This document shows positions 17,535 through 25,466 of a stretch of 53,439 nucleotides of DNA, piece after piece; positions within the stretch are counted from its first letter, which is position 1, and every line of letters starts with the position of its first letter. The stretch lies in assembly GCA_001464935.1 (NCBI GenBank), contig LNEL01000027.1:1-53439 (forward strand), read 5' to 3'. The notes under the pieces are model-generated. The model saw only the letters and a program-made list of their open reading frames with translations, was not told the origin of the DNA and did no database searches. Source of the DNA: Gammaproteobacteria bacterium Ga0077536 (GTDB lineage Bacteria > Pseudomonadota > Gammaproteobacteria > Ga0077536). Made by a program: the position numbers and the translations under genes.

Positions 17535-20037
17535 TGCGCAGAATGCTCGCCGGTGCCTGGTGCACGGCGCGCCAGGCCGGCAGGGCAGCGGCGAGCAGGG
17601 CGGCGGCGATCGCAGAACCCCAAGCGGTCAGCACGCGGGTCCACGGCACGTGCATGTTCATCGTCCAGCCGAACGATCGCACATTGATCACGTCGATCAG
17701 CAGCACCGCGAGCACGAGTCCGACCGGCACCGCGAGCGTCGCCGCGACCGCACCGGCCGCGAGCGTCTGCGACAGCACCACGCGCAGCAGTTCGTCGCGG
17801 CGAAAGCCGAGAGCGCGCATCAGCGCATAGTCCGTCAGGCGCTCCATCTGCTGGGCGAGCAGCGCCGAGACGATACCGACGAACGCGACGCCGAGCGCGA
17901 GCAGCCGCAACAGGTCCGTCACGGCGAAGGTTTGATCGAACACGGCGAGCGACAGTGCGCGCAGACTCGCATTGGACTGCAGGCGCAAATCCGCTGCTGG
18001 GCCCATCGCCGCGCGCAACGCCTGTTCGAGGCGTGCGGCACCGACGCCGGGCGCGGCATAGACGCCGAGCCCGGCATCGTCGCGCGGCGGGAAGTGGCGC
18101 AGGTAGGTGCGATGACTCATGGCGACGCTGCCACGCTCGCTCGCGTAATCCCGATACACGGCCGAGATCCGGAACGCGACCGGGCCCGCGGCGGTATCGA
18201 TCGCCACGCTGTCGCCGGGGGCGAGGCCGTGACGCCACGCGTAGGGCTCGGTGATCATCACCGTGTCCTCGTCCCAGGCGGCCCACACCGCAGCGGCCTC
18301 GCCGGCGATGAACCGGAAGCCTGGCCGTGCGGCCGCGGGCAGATCGTAAGCCAGCAGACTGATCGGACCGGCGGCCGTACGCGCGGTGGTCCGCACGACG
18401 GCACTGGTCGCGGCCACTTCAGGCAGCGTGTCGATGTGCCGGCGAAAAGTCGCAAGTCGCCGGCTGTCGTCGTGTGCGCGCGTCGTCAGGCTGACGTACA
18501 CGTCGGCGCGCAACAGCGTGCTCAGCCAGTCGGCGACCGACACCCGAAAACTCGCCACCATCACGGTGATGGCGATGCCGGTGGCGCACGCGACCATCAG
18601 CGCTGCGGCGGCGAGACCCGCGCGCTGTCCGTGCATCGACAAGGCGCGCAGCGCGAGCAGCGTCGTCGGGGCCAGCGCGGGGCGGCGCGCGAGCGCGCGA
18701 GCGCTGCGGGTCAGCAGCCAGGGCACCAGGCACGCGGCGCCGAGCAGGCAGGCGAACAGCGCCGCGAAGCCCGGCACCAGCGCACGCGTCGGCAGCGCGA
18801 GCAACAGCGCCGCGACGGCCCAGGCCGCGCCGGCGAGCCGCACGAGCAGCGCGCCGTGGACAGGTGTGCGCTCGATGCCGGGGCCGGGGCGCGCGACGCG
18901 CATCACCGACACGCGTGTGGCGGCCAACATCGGTGGGAGCGCGGCGGCGAGCGTCGCCGCGAGGCCGAGACCCGCAATCCCTGCCAGCAGCGCCGGTGAC
19001 GTCGCGACCTCCGTGATCGCGGCCCGGTAGTACAGATCGTTGATCGTACGTGCCACGTGCGCCAGCAGCAGGCCCGCGATGCCGCGGCCGATCGCGAGCC
19101 CGGCCAGACAGCCGAGCAGGCCGAGCACGGCAGCTTCGCTCAACAGCGCGACCAACAGTTCGCGGCGTGACACGCCCAGCGCGCGCAGTCGCGCGAACAG
19201 CGGCTGACGTTGCAGCACCAGAAAGCTCGAGGTGTTGTAGATCAGGAACATGCCGACCAGCAGCGCGAGCAGGCTGAGGGCCGTGAGGTTGACGTCGAAC
19301 GCGCGCGTCATCTCGCGTGCAGCGCCGAGGCGGGTCGCGTTCGATACGAGGCGCCACCCGACGGGCAGGCTGGCCCGCAAATCGGCGGCGCGCAGGCCCG
19401 CCGGCAGCGCGACTTCGATCGCACCGAGGTGCCCGGCCATGCCGAGCAGCTCCTGCGCGCTCGCGATGTCCATCACGAGCATGTCGTCCGCGGGCCCGCC
19501 ATCGCGCGCGGCGGGCGCGATGCCGACGATCGTCACCTCGACCGGTCCGTCATCACCGCGCACGCGCAGGCGGGCCTCGTGCACGACACCGAGGCGCGCG
19601 GCGGTGTCGGCATTGAGCAGGGCTGCGCCCGGGGTGTCGAGGAAGCGGAGCAGATCGAAGCCCGGCCCAAGGCGGGCGTCGGCAGTGCCGGATGCCGTCA
19701 GCGGGTCGACGCCGATCACCTGCAGGCGTTGCGACGGCGCGTCCGCCAGCATCACGTCACCGCTGACACCCGGCATGAACGACAGCTGCGGCCATTGCTG
19801 CGCGAGTGCGGCGAAGGCCTGTTCGTCGAGCGTGCCTTCCGCCGCTTCGATGCGATGCGTCGACGGCCCCACCAGCGAACGCTGCGCATACTGCAGCGCC
19901 TGGCGCGCGCTCGCCTGCGTCAGTTGCACCGCGCAGACCACTGCCACCCCGAGCGCGATCCCGAGCAGCGCCAGCCCGAGCTGCCACGGATGATGGATGA
20001 GATGACGCGCTGTCGCGCGCAGCAACAGCAGGTTCAC
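17527..20037 (-). CDS. ABC transporter permease, FtsX/MacB type (two FtsX domains)
   Basis: An 836-residue membrane protein. It has an N-terminal helix, a large periplasmic domain (about 45-240), a block of three helices (about 245-390), further helices near 415-470, a second periplasmic domain (about 500-690) and three final helices (about 700-820). This duplicated FtsX arrangement is seen in large lipoprotein-type or mechanotransmitting ABC systems rather than in importers. The start overlaps the ATPase stop by four bases, and its end overlaps the AttH-like gene. The substrate is unknown; export or extraction of a lipid-like compound is inferred. Confidence 0.85.
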   Translation of the reverse strand: MNLLLLRATARHLIHHPWQLGLALLGIALGVAVVCAVQLTQASARQALQYAQRSLVGPSTHRIEAAEGTLDEQAFAALAQQWPQLSFMPGVSGDVMLADAPSQRLQVIGVDPLTASGTADARLGPGFDLLRFLDTPGAALLNADTAARLGVVHEARLRVRGDDGPVEVTIVGIAPAARDGGPADDMLVMDIASAQELLGMAGHLGAIEVALPAGLRAADLRASLPVGWRLVSNATRLGAAREMTRAFDVNLTALSLLALLVGMFLIYNTSSFLVLQRQPLFARLRALGVSRRELLVALLSEAAVLGLLGCLAGLAIGRGIAGLLLAHVARTINDLYYRAAITEVATSPALLAGIAGLGLAATLAAALPPMLAATRVSVMRVARPGPGIERTPVHGALLVRLAGAAWAVAALLLALPTRALVPGFAALFACLLGAACLVPWLLTRSARALARRPALAPTTLLALRALSMHGQRAGLAAAALMVACATGIAITVMVASFRVSVADWLSTLLRADVYVSLTTRAHDDSRRLATFRRHIDTLPEVAATSAVVRTTARTAAGPISLLAYDLPAAARPGFRFIAGEAAAVWAAWDEDTVMITEPYAWRHGLAPGDSVAIDTAAGPVAFRISAVYRDYASERGSVAMSHRTYLRHFPPRDDAGLGVYAAPGVGAARLEQALRAAMGPAADLRLQSNASLRALSLAVFDQTFAVTDLLRLLALGVAFVGIVSALLAQQMERLTDYALMRALGFRRDELLRVVLSQTLAAGAVAATLAVPVGLVLAVLLIDVINVRSFGWTMNMHVPWTRVLTAWGSAIAAALLAAALPAWRAVHQAPASILRND

Positions 20038-20708
20038 GCGTCGACGAGATGGCCGTGATCGAGGCGCAGGACGCGATCGGCCCGCGCACAGGTCTCGGTG
20101 CTGTGCGTCGCCATGATCAGTGTGCGGCCGCTCTCGCGCACGAGTTCGACGAAGAGATCGAGCACACTGCCGGCCGCTTCCTCGTCGAGGTTGCCGGTGG
20201 GTTCGTCGGCGAGGACCAGCAGCGGGTCGTGTACCAGCGCGCGGGCGACGGCGACGCGCTGCTGTTCGCCGCCCGAGAGCTCATCGGCATAGCGCGTCGC
20301 CTTGCCCTGCAAGCCCAGGCGCTCGAGCAGACGCGCGCTGCGACCGTCGTCCGGGATGCCGTTCAACTGCAGCGGCAGCAGCAGGTTCTCCTGCGCGTTC
20401 AGCGTCGGGAGCAGGTTGTAGGCCTGGAACACGAAGCCGACCGAGCGCCGCCGGAAGCGCGCACGGGCTTCCTCGTCGAGGGCGACCAGATCGGTGTCGC
20501 CGACCGTGAGACTGCCGGCCGTCGCGCGTTCCATCGCACCCAGCAGATGGAGCAGGGTCGACTTGCCCGATCCGCTGCGGCCCAGAATCACGACGAACTC
20601 GCCGGCTGCGACGCGCAGGTCGAGATCGTGCAGCACCCGCGAGCGCAGCTCGCCGGCGCCGTAATCCATGCAGAGGCCGTGGGCCGCGACGACAGGGGAA
20701 GGGGGCAT
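20034..20708 (-). CDS. ABC transporter ATP-binding protein, LolD/MacB class
   Basis: A 224-residue ATPase with Walker [10 protein letters not shown], a Q-loop in [11 protein letters not shown], signature [15 protein letters not shown], Walker [16 protein letters not shown] and switch MATHS. It powers the FtsX-type permease encoded next. The ATG at 20708 ([12 protein letters not shown]) gives the normal family length; the frame stays open far upstream, but that stretch has no family resemblance and is read as non-coding. Confidence 0.9.
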   Translation of the reverse strand: MPPSPVVAAHGLCMDYGAGELRSRVLHDLDLRVAAGEFVVILGRSGSGKSTLLHLLGAMERATAGSLTVGDTDLVALDEEARARFRRRSVGFVFQAYNLLPTLNAQENLLLPLQLNGIPDDGRSARLLERLGLQGKATRYADELSGGEQQRVAVARALVHDPLLVLADEPTGNLDEEAAGSVLDLFVELVRESGRTLIMATHSTETCARADRVLRLDHGHLVDA

Positions 20709-21025
20709 CGCCGCAGCGTACGCAGCCGGGGAGGTGTGAGCAATCTTGGGGCAGGTCGGGCACGTCGCGCTGCCCGGACCGTCGACGCGTCGCACGGTCC
20801 TTGCGGGCAGGCAGACGCTCGAACGCCCGGACGTCCAGGCGGTCGCCGGCCTCGCAGCCGTCGGCGTTTTTCCAGTGGCCGGCCGATCGGCCCTCATGCG
20901 CCGACACGGTAGACTGGCCGTCTGCGCCCAAAGATAGTGCGGGCATGCGTGGCCACGCTCTTCAATGGCGCGCCCGACGAACGGTCGTGGGGCAGAACGC
21001 GTTGCAGCGCGCGGCAATCCCGGGC
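20709..21025. other. intergenic region upstream of two divergent operons
   Basis: This 317-base gap lies between the minus-strand ABC ATPase gene and the sigma-54 promoter of the guanidine operon. No convincing gene is seen. Activator (NtrC-like) sites would be expected here; only a weak partial match near 20897 (TGCGCC, five bases, GGTAGA) was found. Confidence 0.5.
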
Positions 21026-21041
21026 TGGCACGGTTCTCGCA
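21026..21041 (+). promoter_or_regulatory. sigma-54 (RpoN) promoter of the guanidine operon
   Basis: TGGCACGGTTCTCGCA matches the -24/-12 consensus TGGCACG-N4-TTGCW at all positions of the -24 box and keeps the invariant GG-N10-GC spacing (GG 21027-21028, GC 21039-21040). It points towards the riboswitch, with an expected start near 21052. Sigma-54 promoters need an enhancer-binding activator; NtrC is the likely one for nitrogen genes. Confidence 0.7.
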
Positions 21042-21104
21042 GAACCAATTCCGAAGGACCGGCGGTGAAGGCAAGGCGCCGCAGGATTCGATTGCAGAAA
21101 TAGG

Positions 21105-21201
21105 TCGCTAGGGTTCCGACCCGCTGACGCGGGTGACTGGTCCGAGAGCAACCGACCTCTCCTCAGAGGTTACACGGCGGGACAAAAGCCCGGGAGGTCA
21201 C
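21105..21201 (+). promoter_or_regulatory. guanidine-I riboswitch (ykkC-yxkD leader)
   Basis: The conserved guanidine-I elements occur in order: CTAGGGTTCCG (from 21108), ACTGGTCCGAGAG (21136-21148), ACACGGCGGGACAAAAGCCC and GGGAGG. Hairpins are ACCCGC/GCGGGT (21119-21134), ACCTCT/AGAGGT (21155-21170) and GCGGG/CCCG around 21177-21192. It binds guanidinium and controls genes for its disposal. It lies about 60 bases upstream of an importer and guanidine carboxylase genes, exactly the expected context. Downstream, CCTCCT (21211-21216) could pair either with GGAGG at the aptamer end (21193-21197) or with the ribosome site AGGAG (21251-21255), suggesting control of translation. Confidence 0.93.
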
Positions 21202-21262
21202 TCGCCAGGTCCTCCTGTGTGCTTGCGTGTTGTAGCCGAATCACGATCTGAGGAGACATTCC

Positions 21263-22354
21263 ATGATGCGTTCCATCGCCCGTTTTACCCGTCGCAGTGC
21301 CCTGCTGGGCCTGCTGTGCGGACTCGTTGCGCTCGCTGTGAGCAGCCCGGTCGCGGCGGCCGAGGCCAAACAGAAATTCAAGATCGCGTGGACCATCTAC
21401 GTCGGCTGGGTGCCGTGGGACTACGGCGAGACCTCCGGCATCATCAAGAAGTGGGCGGACAAATACGGCATCGAGATCGAAGTCGTGCAGTTGAACGACT
21501 ACGTCGAGTCGATCAACCAGTACACCGCCGGCGCGTTCGACGGCTGCGTGATGACGAACATGGACGCGCTGACGATTCCGGCCGCGGGCGGCGTCGATTC
21601 GACGGCGCTGATCGTCGGCTCCTTCTCGAACGGCAACGACGGCATCGTCCTGAAGGGCAAGTCGGATCTCGCCGCGATCAAGGGCCAGTCGGTCAACCTT
21701 GTCGAACTCTCGGTGTCGCACTACCTGCTGGCGCGCGCGCTGGAGAGCATCGGTTCGAGCGAGAAGGACATCACGGTCGTGAACACCTCGGACGCCGATA
21801 TCGTGTCGGCGGCGGCGTCCGACGATGTCACCGCGCTCGTGACCTGGAACCCGCAGCTGGCCGAAATTGCCAAAATGCCGGACGCGCACATCGTCTACGA
21901 CTCGGCGAAGACGCCTGGTGAAATCATCGACCTGATGGTCGTCAACACCGAGATGCTGGCCGCGAACCCGGCCTTCGGCAAGGCGATGGCCGGCGCGTGG
22001 TACGAAATCATGTCGATCATGACGAAGAACGACGAGGCGGGACTTGCCGCGCGCACCAACCTCGCCAAGGTGTCGGGCACCGATCTCGCGGGTTATGACA
22101 GCCAGCTGAAAACGACACGCCTGTTCTCGTCGGCCGCCGACGCGGTCGCGTTCACGCAGAGTGCGGACGTGCAGAAAACCATGAAGAGCGTCGCCAAGTT
22201 CTCGTTCGAGCACGGTCTGCTCGGCGAAGGCGCGGGCAGCGAGGATTTCATCGGCATCGGCTATCCGGGCGGCGCGGTGACCGGCGACAAGGGGAACGTG
22301 AAGTTCCGCTTCGACGACACCTACATGAAGATGGCCGCCGAGCAGAAGCTCTGA
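21263..22354 (+). CDS. ABC transporter substrate-binding protein, urea-carboxylase-region type (probable guanidine uptake)
   Basis: A 363-residue periplasmic binding protein of the NitT/TauT-like group that accompanies urea/guanidine carboxylase genes. It has a signal peptide of about 33 residues (arginines, a hydrophobic core, then SSPVAAAEA). The mature part begins KFKIAWTIYVGWVPWDYGE and contains VVQLNDYVESINQYTAGAFDGC, consistent with a two-lobe binding fold. It is the first gene after the riboswitch, with AGGAG seven bases before the ATG. Guanidine as ligand is inferred from the riboswitch and pathway genes. Confidence 0.88.
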   Translation: MMRSIARFTRRSALLGLLCGLVALAVSSPVAAAEAKQKFKIAWTIYVGWVPWDYGETSGIIKKWADKYGIEIEVVQLNDYVESINQYTAGAFDGCVMTNMDALTIPAAGGVDSTALIVGSFSNGNDGIVLKGKSDLAAIKGQSVNLVELSVSHYLLARALESIGSSEKDITVVNTSDADIVSAAASDDVTALVTWNPQLAEIAKMPDAHIVYDSAKTPGEIIDLMVVNTEMLAANPAFGKAMAGAWYEIMSIMTKNDEAGLAARTNLAKVSGTDLAGYDSQLKTTRLFSSAADAVAFTQSADVQKTMKSVAKFSFEHGLLGEGAGSEDFIGIGYPGGAVTGDKGNVKFRFDDTYMKMAAEQKL

Positions 22355-22383
22355 GCTGCGGCTGAAAGGCAGAGCGCCGGATC

Positions 22384-23205
22384 ATGAAACGTCTGATCAA
22401 CCTGCAGCCGCCGCGGATCTCCGCTGTCATGCTGGCGCTTCTGCCTTTCGTCTTCGCTTTCTTTGCATACGTCAGCTTCTCGAACGAGAGACTGGTGGCG
22501 AATCCCAATGACAAGCTGCTGCCGGCGATGTCGAGTTTCGGCGCGGCGATCGAACGCATGGCGCTGGTGCCGAGCAAGCGCAGCGGCGAGCTGCTGTGGT
22601 GGGTCGACACCGCGTCCAGCCTGCGGCGACTCGGCACCGCGGTGGCCATCAGTGCGGCGATCGGGCTCGTCGTCGGCATCGCGCTCGGCGCGTTGCCGCT
22701 CGTCAGTGCCGGCATGTCACCGTTCGTCGCGAGCCTGTCGATGATCCCGCCGATGGCGGTGCTGCCGATCCTGTTCATCGTGTTCGGGCTCGGCGAGCTG
22801 TCGAAGGTGGTCCTGATCGTGTTCGGCATCGCGCCGGTCATCGCGCGCGACATCCAGGGCCGCGTGCGCGAAATCCCGCGCGAGCTGATCGTCAAGGCCC
22901 AGACGCTCGGCGCCTCGACCTGGCTCGTGATCCTGCGCGTGGTGTTGCCCCTCGCGCTGCCCCGACTCATCGACGCCGTGCGCCTGTCCCTCGGATCGGC
23001 GTGGCTGTTCCTGATTGCCGCCGAGGCGATTGCGGCGACTGACGGACTCGGCTATCGCATCTTTCTCGTCCGGCGCTACCTGGCGATGGACGTGATCCTG
23101 CCCTACGTGCTGTGGATCACGGTGCTGGCATTCGCGATGGATCGTCTGCTGCGCTTCGTGGGACGCAAGGCCTTTCCCTGGCACAACGCGGGGGCGTCCG
23201 TATGA
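22384..23205 (+). CDS. ABC transporter permease, urea-carboxylase-region type
   Basis: A 273-residue inner-membrane permease. One N-terminal helix is followed by a periplasmic stretch and a BPD_transp_1-like block of about five helices. The cytoplasmic EAA-type loop is near IPRELIVKAQTLGASTWLVI, where it would contact the ATPase. It begins 30 bases after the binding-protein gene and ends overlapping the ATPase start (ATGA). It is inferred to bring guanidine into the cell. Confidence 0.88.
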   Translation: MKRLINLQPPRISAVMLALLPFVFAFFAYVSFSNERLVANPNDKLLPAMSSFGAAIERMALVPSKRSGELLWWVDTASSLRRLGTAVAISAAIGLVVGIALGALPLVSAGMSPFVASLSMIPPMAVLPILFIVFGLGELSKVVLIVFGIAPVIARDIQGRVREIPRELIVKAQTLGASTWLVILRVVLPLALPRLIDAVRLSLGSAWLFLIAAEAIAATDGLGYRIFLVRRYLAMDVILPYVLWITVLAFAMDRLLRFVGRKAFPWHNAGASV

Positions 23206-23957
23206 GCGCGCAGGTGCCGCTGATCGAAGCGCGCAATGTCTGGAAGCGTTATGGCGACAACGTGGTCCTCGAACGGCTCAACCTGCGCATCGAGGAAGGT
23301 GAGTTCTGCGCGGTGGTCGGGGCGTCCGGCTGCGGCAAGACGACGTTTCTGCGGATGGTGCTCGGCGAGGAGCCGCCGGACCGCGGCGAAATCCTGCTGG
23401 CGGGTCAGCCGTTGCGCATGGAGCCGGATGCCGAACGCGGTATCGTGTTCCAGCGCTACTCGGTGTTTCCACACCTGACGGTGCTCGGCAATGTGATGCT
23501 CGCGCGCGAACTGAAGGGGTCGAAGGTGCTGGGCCGCCTGTTCGGCGCACGCCGGCGCGCAGCGAAGGAGGAAGCGCTGGCGCTGTTGTCCCAGGTCGGT
23601 CTCGACAACGCCCAGAACCGCTACCCGAGCGAGCTGTCGGGCGGCATGCAGCAGCGCCTCGCACTGGCCCAGAGCCTGATTGCGCGGCCGCGGATCCTGT
23701 TGCTCGACGAGCCTTTCGGGGCACTCGATCCCGGCATCCGGCATGATATGCATCGGCTGGTGACGACTCTGTGGCAGGAACACAGGCTGACCGTGCTGAT
23801 GATCACGCACGACCTGAAGGAAGGCTTTGCGCTCGGCACGCGACTGTTCGTGTTCGACAAGGTGCGGGCCGATCCCCAGGCCCCGAATGCCTATGGCGCG
23901 CGGGTCACCTATGACCTGCCACTCAACAAGCAGACGGCGGCGCTCGCGCCGGCCTGA
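23202..23957 (+). CDS. ABC transporter ATP-binding protein, urea-carboxylase-region type
   Basis: A 251-residue ATPase with Walker A GASGCGKTT, Q-loop VFQRYSVFPHL, signature LSGGMQQRLALAQSL, Walker B ILLLDEPFGALD and switch MITHD. It resembles TauB/SsuB-type importer ATPases. The ATG at 23202 overlaps the permease stop and starts the family N-terminus (MSAQVPLIEARNVWKRYG); an in-frame upstream start lies inside the permease gene and is rejected. It completes the three-part importer of the guanidine operon. Confidence 0.9.
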   Translation: MSAQVPLIEARNVWKRYGDNVVLERLNLRIEEGEFCAVVGASGCGKTTFLRMVLGEEPPDRGEILLAGQPLRMEPDAERGIVFQRYSVFPHLTVLGNVMLARELKGSKVLGRLFGARRRAAKEEALALLSQVGLDNAQNRYPSELSGGMQQRLALAQSLIARPRILLLDEPFGALDPGIRHDMHRLVTTLWQEHRLTVLMITHDLKEGFALGTRLFVFDKVRADPQAPNAYGARVTYDLPLNKQTAALAPA

Positions 23958-23977
23958 GTTCATCGAAGAGGGACGAC

Positions 23978-24730
23978 ATGAATCCGACTCTGCCTGCGAT
24001 CGGCACCATCGTCAGAAGCGAGATCGTGCCCGGCGCGCGCCACTGGTCGGTCGAATTGCGGCGCGGTTTCGCGCTGCGCCTGACCGATCTCGAAGGCGGC
24101 GCGAACTGCGCCGCGCTGTTCTACAACGCGCACCAGGTGCTCGAGCGCTACAACATGGCCGATACGCTCAAAGGCCAGCACACCGCCTTCCTGACGCGCG
24201 GCCACTGTCTGTATTCGGACATGGGCCGCATCCTCGTCTCGATCACGGCGGACACCTGCGGCTGGCACGATGCCTTCTGCGGCGTCGGCAACGCGGCGCT
24301 GGTCGACGCGAAGTACGGTGTGTCGCACTACCAGCAGGCACGCAACGAGTGCCATCGCAACGGACGCGACTCGCTGCTGGTCGAACTCGGCAAGTGGGGC
24401 ATGGGTGTGCCGGACCTGATGGCGAACGTGAATTTCTTCAGCAAGGTGGCGGTCGACGCCGACGGCAACCTCCGCTTCGTGCCGGGGCATTCGCCGGCCG
24501 GCAGTCTCGTCGAACTGCGCGCCGAGATGGATACGCTCGTCGTGCTCGACACCTGTCCGCATCCGCTCGACCCGGACACCCGCTGGCAGCCGAAGCCGGT
24601 GCGTGTCGACATCGTGCACGTCGGCCCCGCGGGCGACGACGACGTCTGCCGCCTGTCCCGGCCCGAGAACGCGCGCGGCTTTGCCAACACCGCGCGTCAC
24701 CACTGCCAGCATGACCATGCCGGCCACTGA
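23978..24730 (+). CDS. DUF1989 protein, urea carboxylase-associated protein 2; carboxyguanidine deiminase subunit (CgmAB-type)
   Basis: A 250-residue DUF1989 protein. In guanidine-degrading Pseudomonas, two such proteins form CgmAB, which converts carboxyguanidine to allophanate and ammonia. It has GARHWSVELRRGFALRLTD near the start, FYNAHQVLERYNMADTLK, and the conserved ITADTCGWHDAFCG with Cys and His as probable metal ligands. The paired DUF1989 gene follows 21 bases later and shares ITADTCG-x-HD. Older annotation as a urea protein is less fitting here because of the riboswitch. Confidence 0.88.
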   Translation: MNPTLPAIGTIVRSEIVPGARHWSVELRRGFALRLTDLEGGANCAALFYNAHQVLERYNMADTLKGQHTAFLTRGHCLYSDMGRILVSITADTCGWHDAFCGVGNAALVDAKYGVSHYQQARNECHRNGRDSLLVELGKWGMGVPDLMANVNFFSKVAVDADGNLRFVPGHSPAGSLVELRAEMDTLVVLDTCPHPLDPDTRWQPKPVRVDIVHVGPAGDDDVCRLSRPENARGFANTARHHCQHDHAGH

Positions 24731-24751
24731 TCCGGCAGCGGAGGAGCAGAC

Positions 24752-25390
24752 ATGACCATCGTGGCAAGCACCCTCGATCCGGCCCGCGCGGTGTTCCAGT
24801 GCGACGTGCTGGCAGGCGATCCCTGGCTGCACCGGCTCGAAGCCGGCCAGACGCTGCGCATTCTCGATCTGGAGGGCAACCAGGCGGTCGATACGCTGTT
24901 CTTCAATGCCGAAGACCCGACCGAGCGCTACAGCGCGCAGGACACCGTGCGCGCGCAGGGCAACCTGTACCTGAGCGCCGGCACCGAGCTGCTGTCGAAT
25001 GAAGGCCGCGTCATGCTGACGATCACCGCCGACACCTGCGGGCGCCATGACACGCTCGGCGGCGCCTGCGCCGCGGAGAGCAACCAGGTGCGCTACGCGC
25101 TCGACAAGTGGCCGATGCACAGTTGTCGTGACAGCTTTCTGCTCGCCTGCGCGCGCTCGCGCGGCCTGCTCAGCAAGCGCGATCTGCCGGCCAACATCAA
25201 TTTCTTCATGAACGTGCCGGTGACGCCGGAAGGGCGACTGACCTTCGAGGACGGCATTTCGGATGCCGGCAAGTACGTCGAGATGCGGGCCGCGATGCCG
25301 GTGCTCGTGCTCGTGTCGAACTGCCCGCAACTCAACAACCCGTGCAATGCGTACAACCCGACGCCGGTGCGCATGATCGTCTGGGACTGA
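24752..25390 (+). CDS. DUF1989 protein, urea carboxylase-associated protein 1; carboxyguanidine deiminase subunit (CgmAB-type)
   Basis: A 212-residue DUF1989 protein, partner of the preceding gene. Visible motifs are [26 protein letters not shown] in two consecutive blocks, [12 protein letters not shown] with Cys/His for metal binding, and [13 protein letters not shown] near residue 150. The sequence is clearly paralogous to the neighbour but shorter at the C-terminus. The strong ribosome site GGAGGAG lies just before its ATG. The pair would act after the carboxylase in the same pathway. Which of the two corresponds to CgmA and which to CgmB was not decided. Confidence 0.88.
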   Translation: MTIVASTLDPARAVFQCDVLAGDPWLHRLEAGQTLRILDLEGNQAVDTLFFNAEDPTERYSAQDTVRAQGNLYLSAGTELLSNEGRVMLTITADTCGRHDTLGGACAAESNQVRYALDKWPMHSCRDSFLLACARSRGLLSKRDLPANINFFMNVPVTPEGRLTFEDGISDAGKYVEMRAAMPVLVLVSNCPQLNNPCNAYNPTPVRMIVWD

Positions 25391-25466
25391 GTGGCCGCCG
25401 GCATCGGGACGACCCGATGTCGCAACCTCTACGCGGGACGGCCCGCGAGCTAGTCGAGGGCATGCT

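Noticed and set aside
20897..20913. NtrC-like site upstream of the guanidine promoter
   Set aside because: Only one half-site is close to consensus; too weak to list as a feature.
20709..21074. Upstream extension of the ABC ATPase open frame
   Set aside because: The added residues have no family similarity and would run through the likely sigma-54 promoter of the divergent operon; the ATG at 20708 gives normal length.
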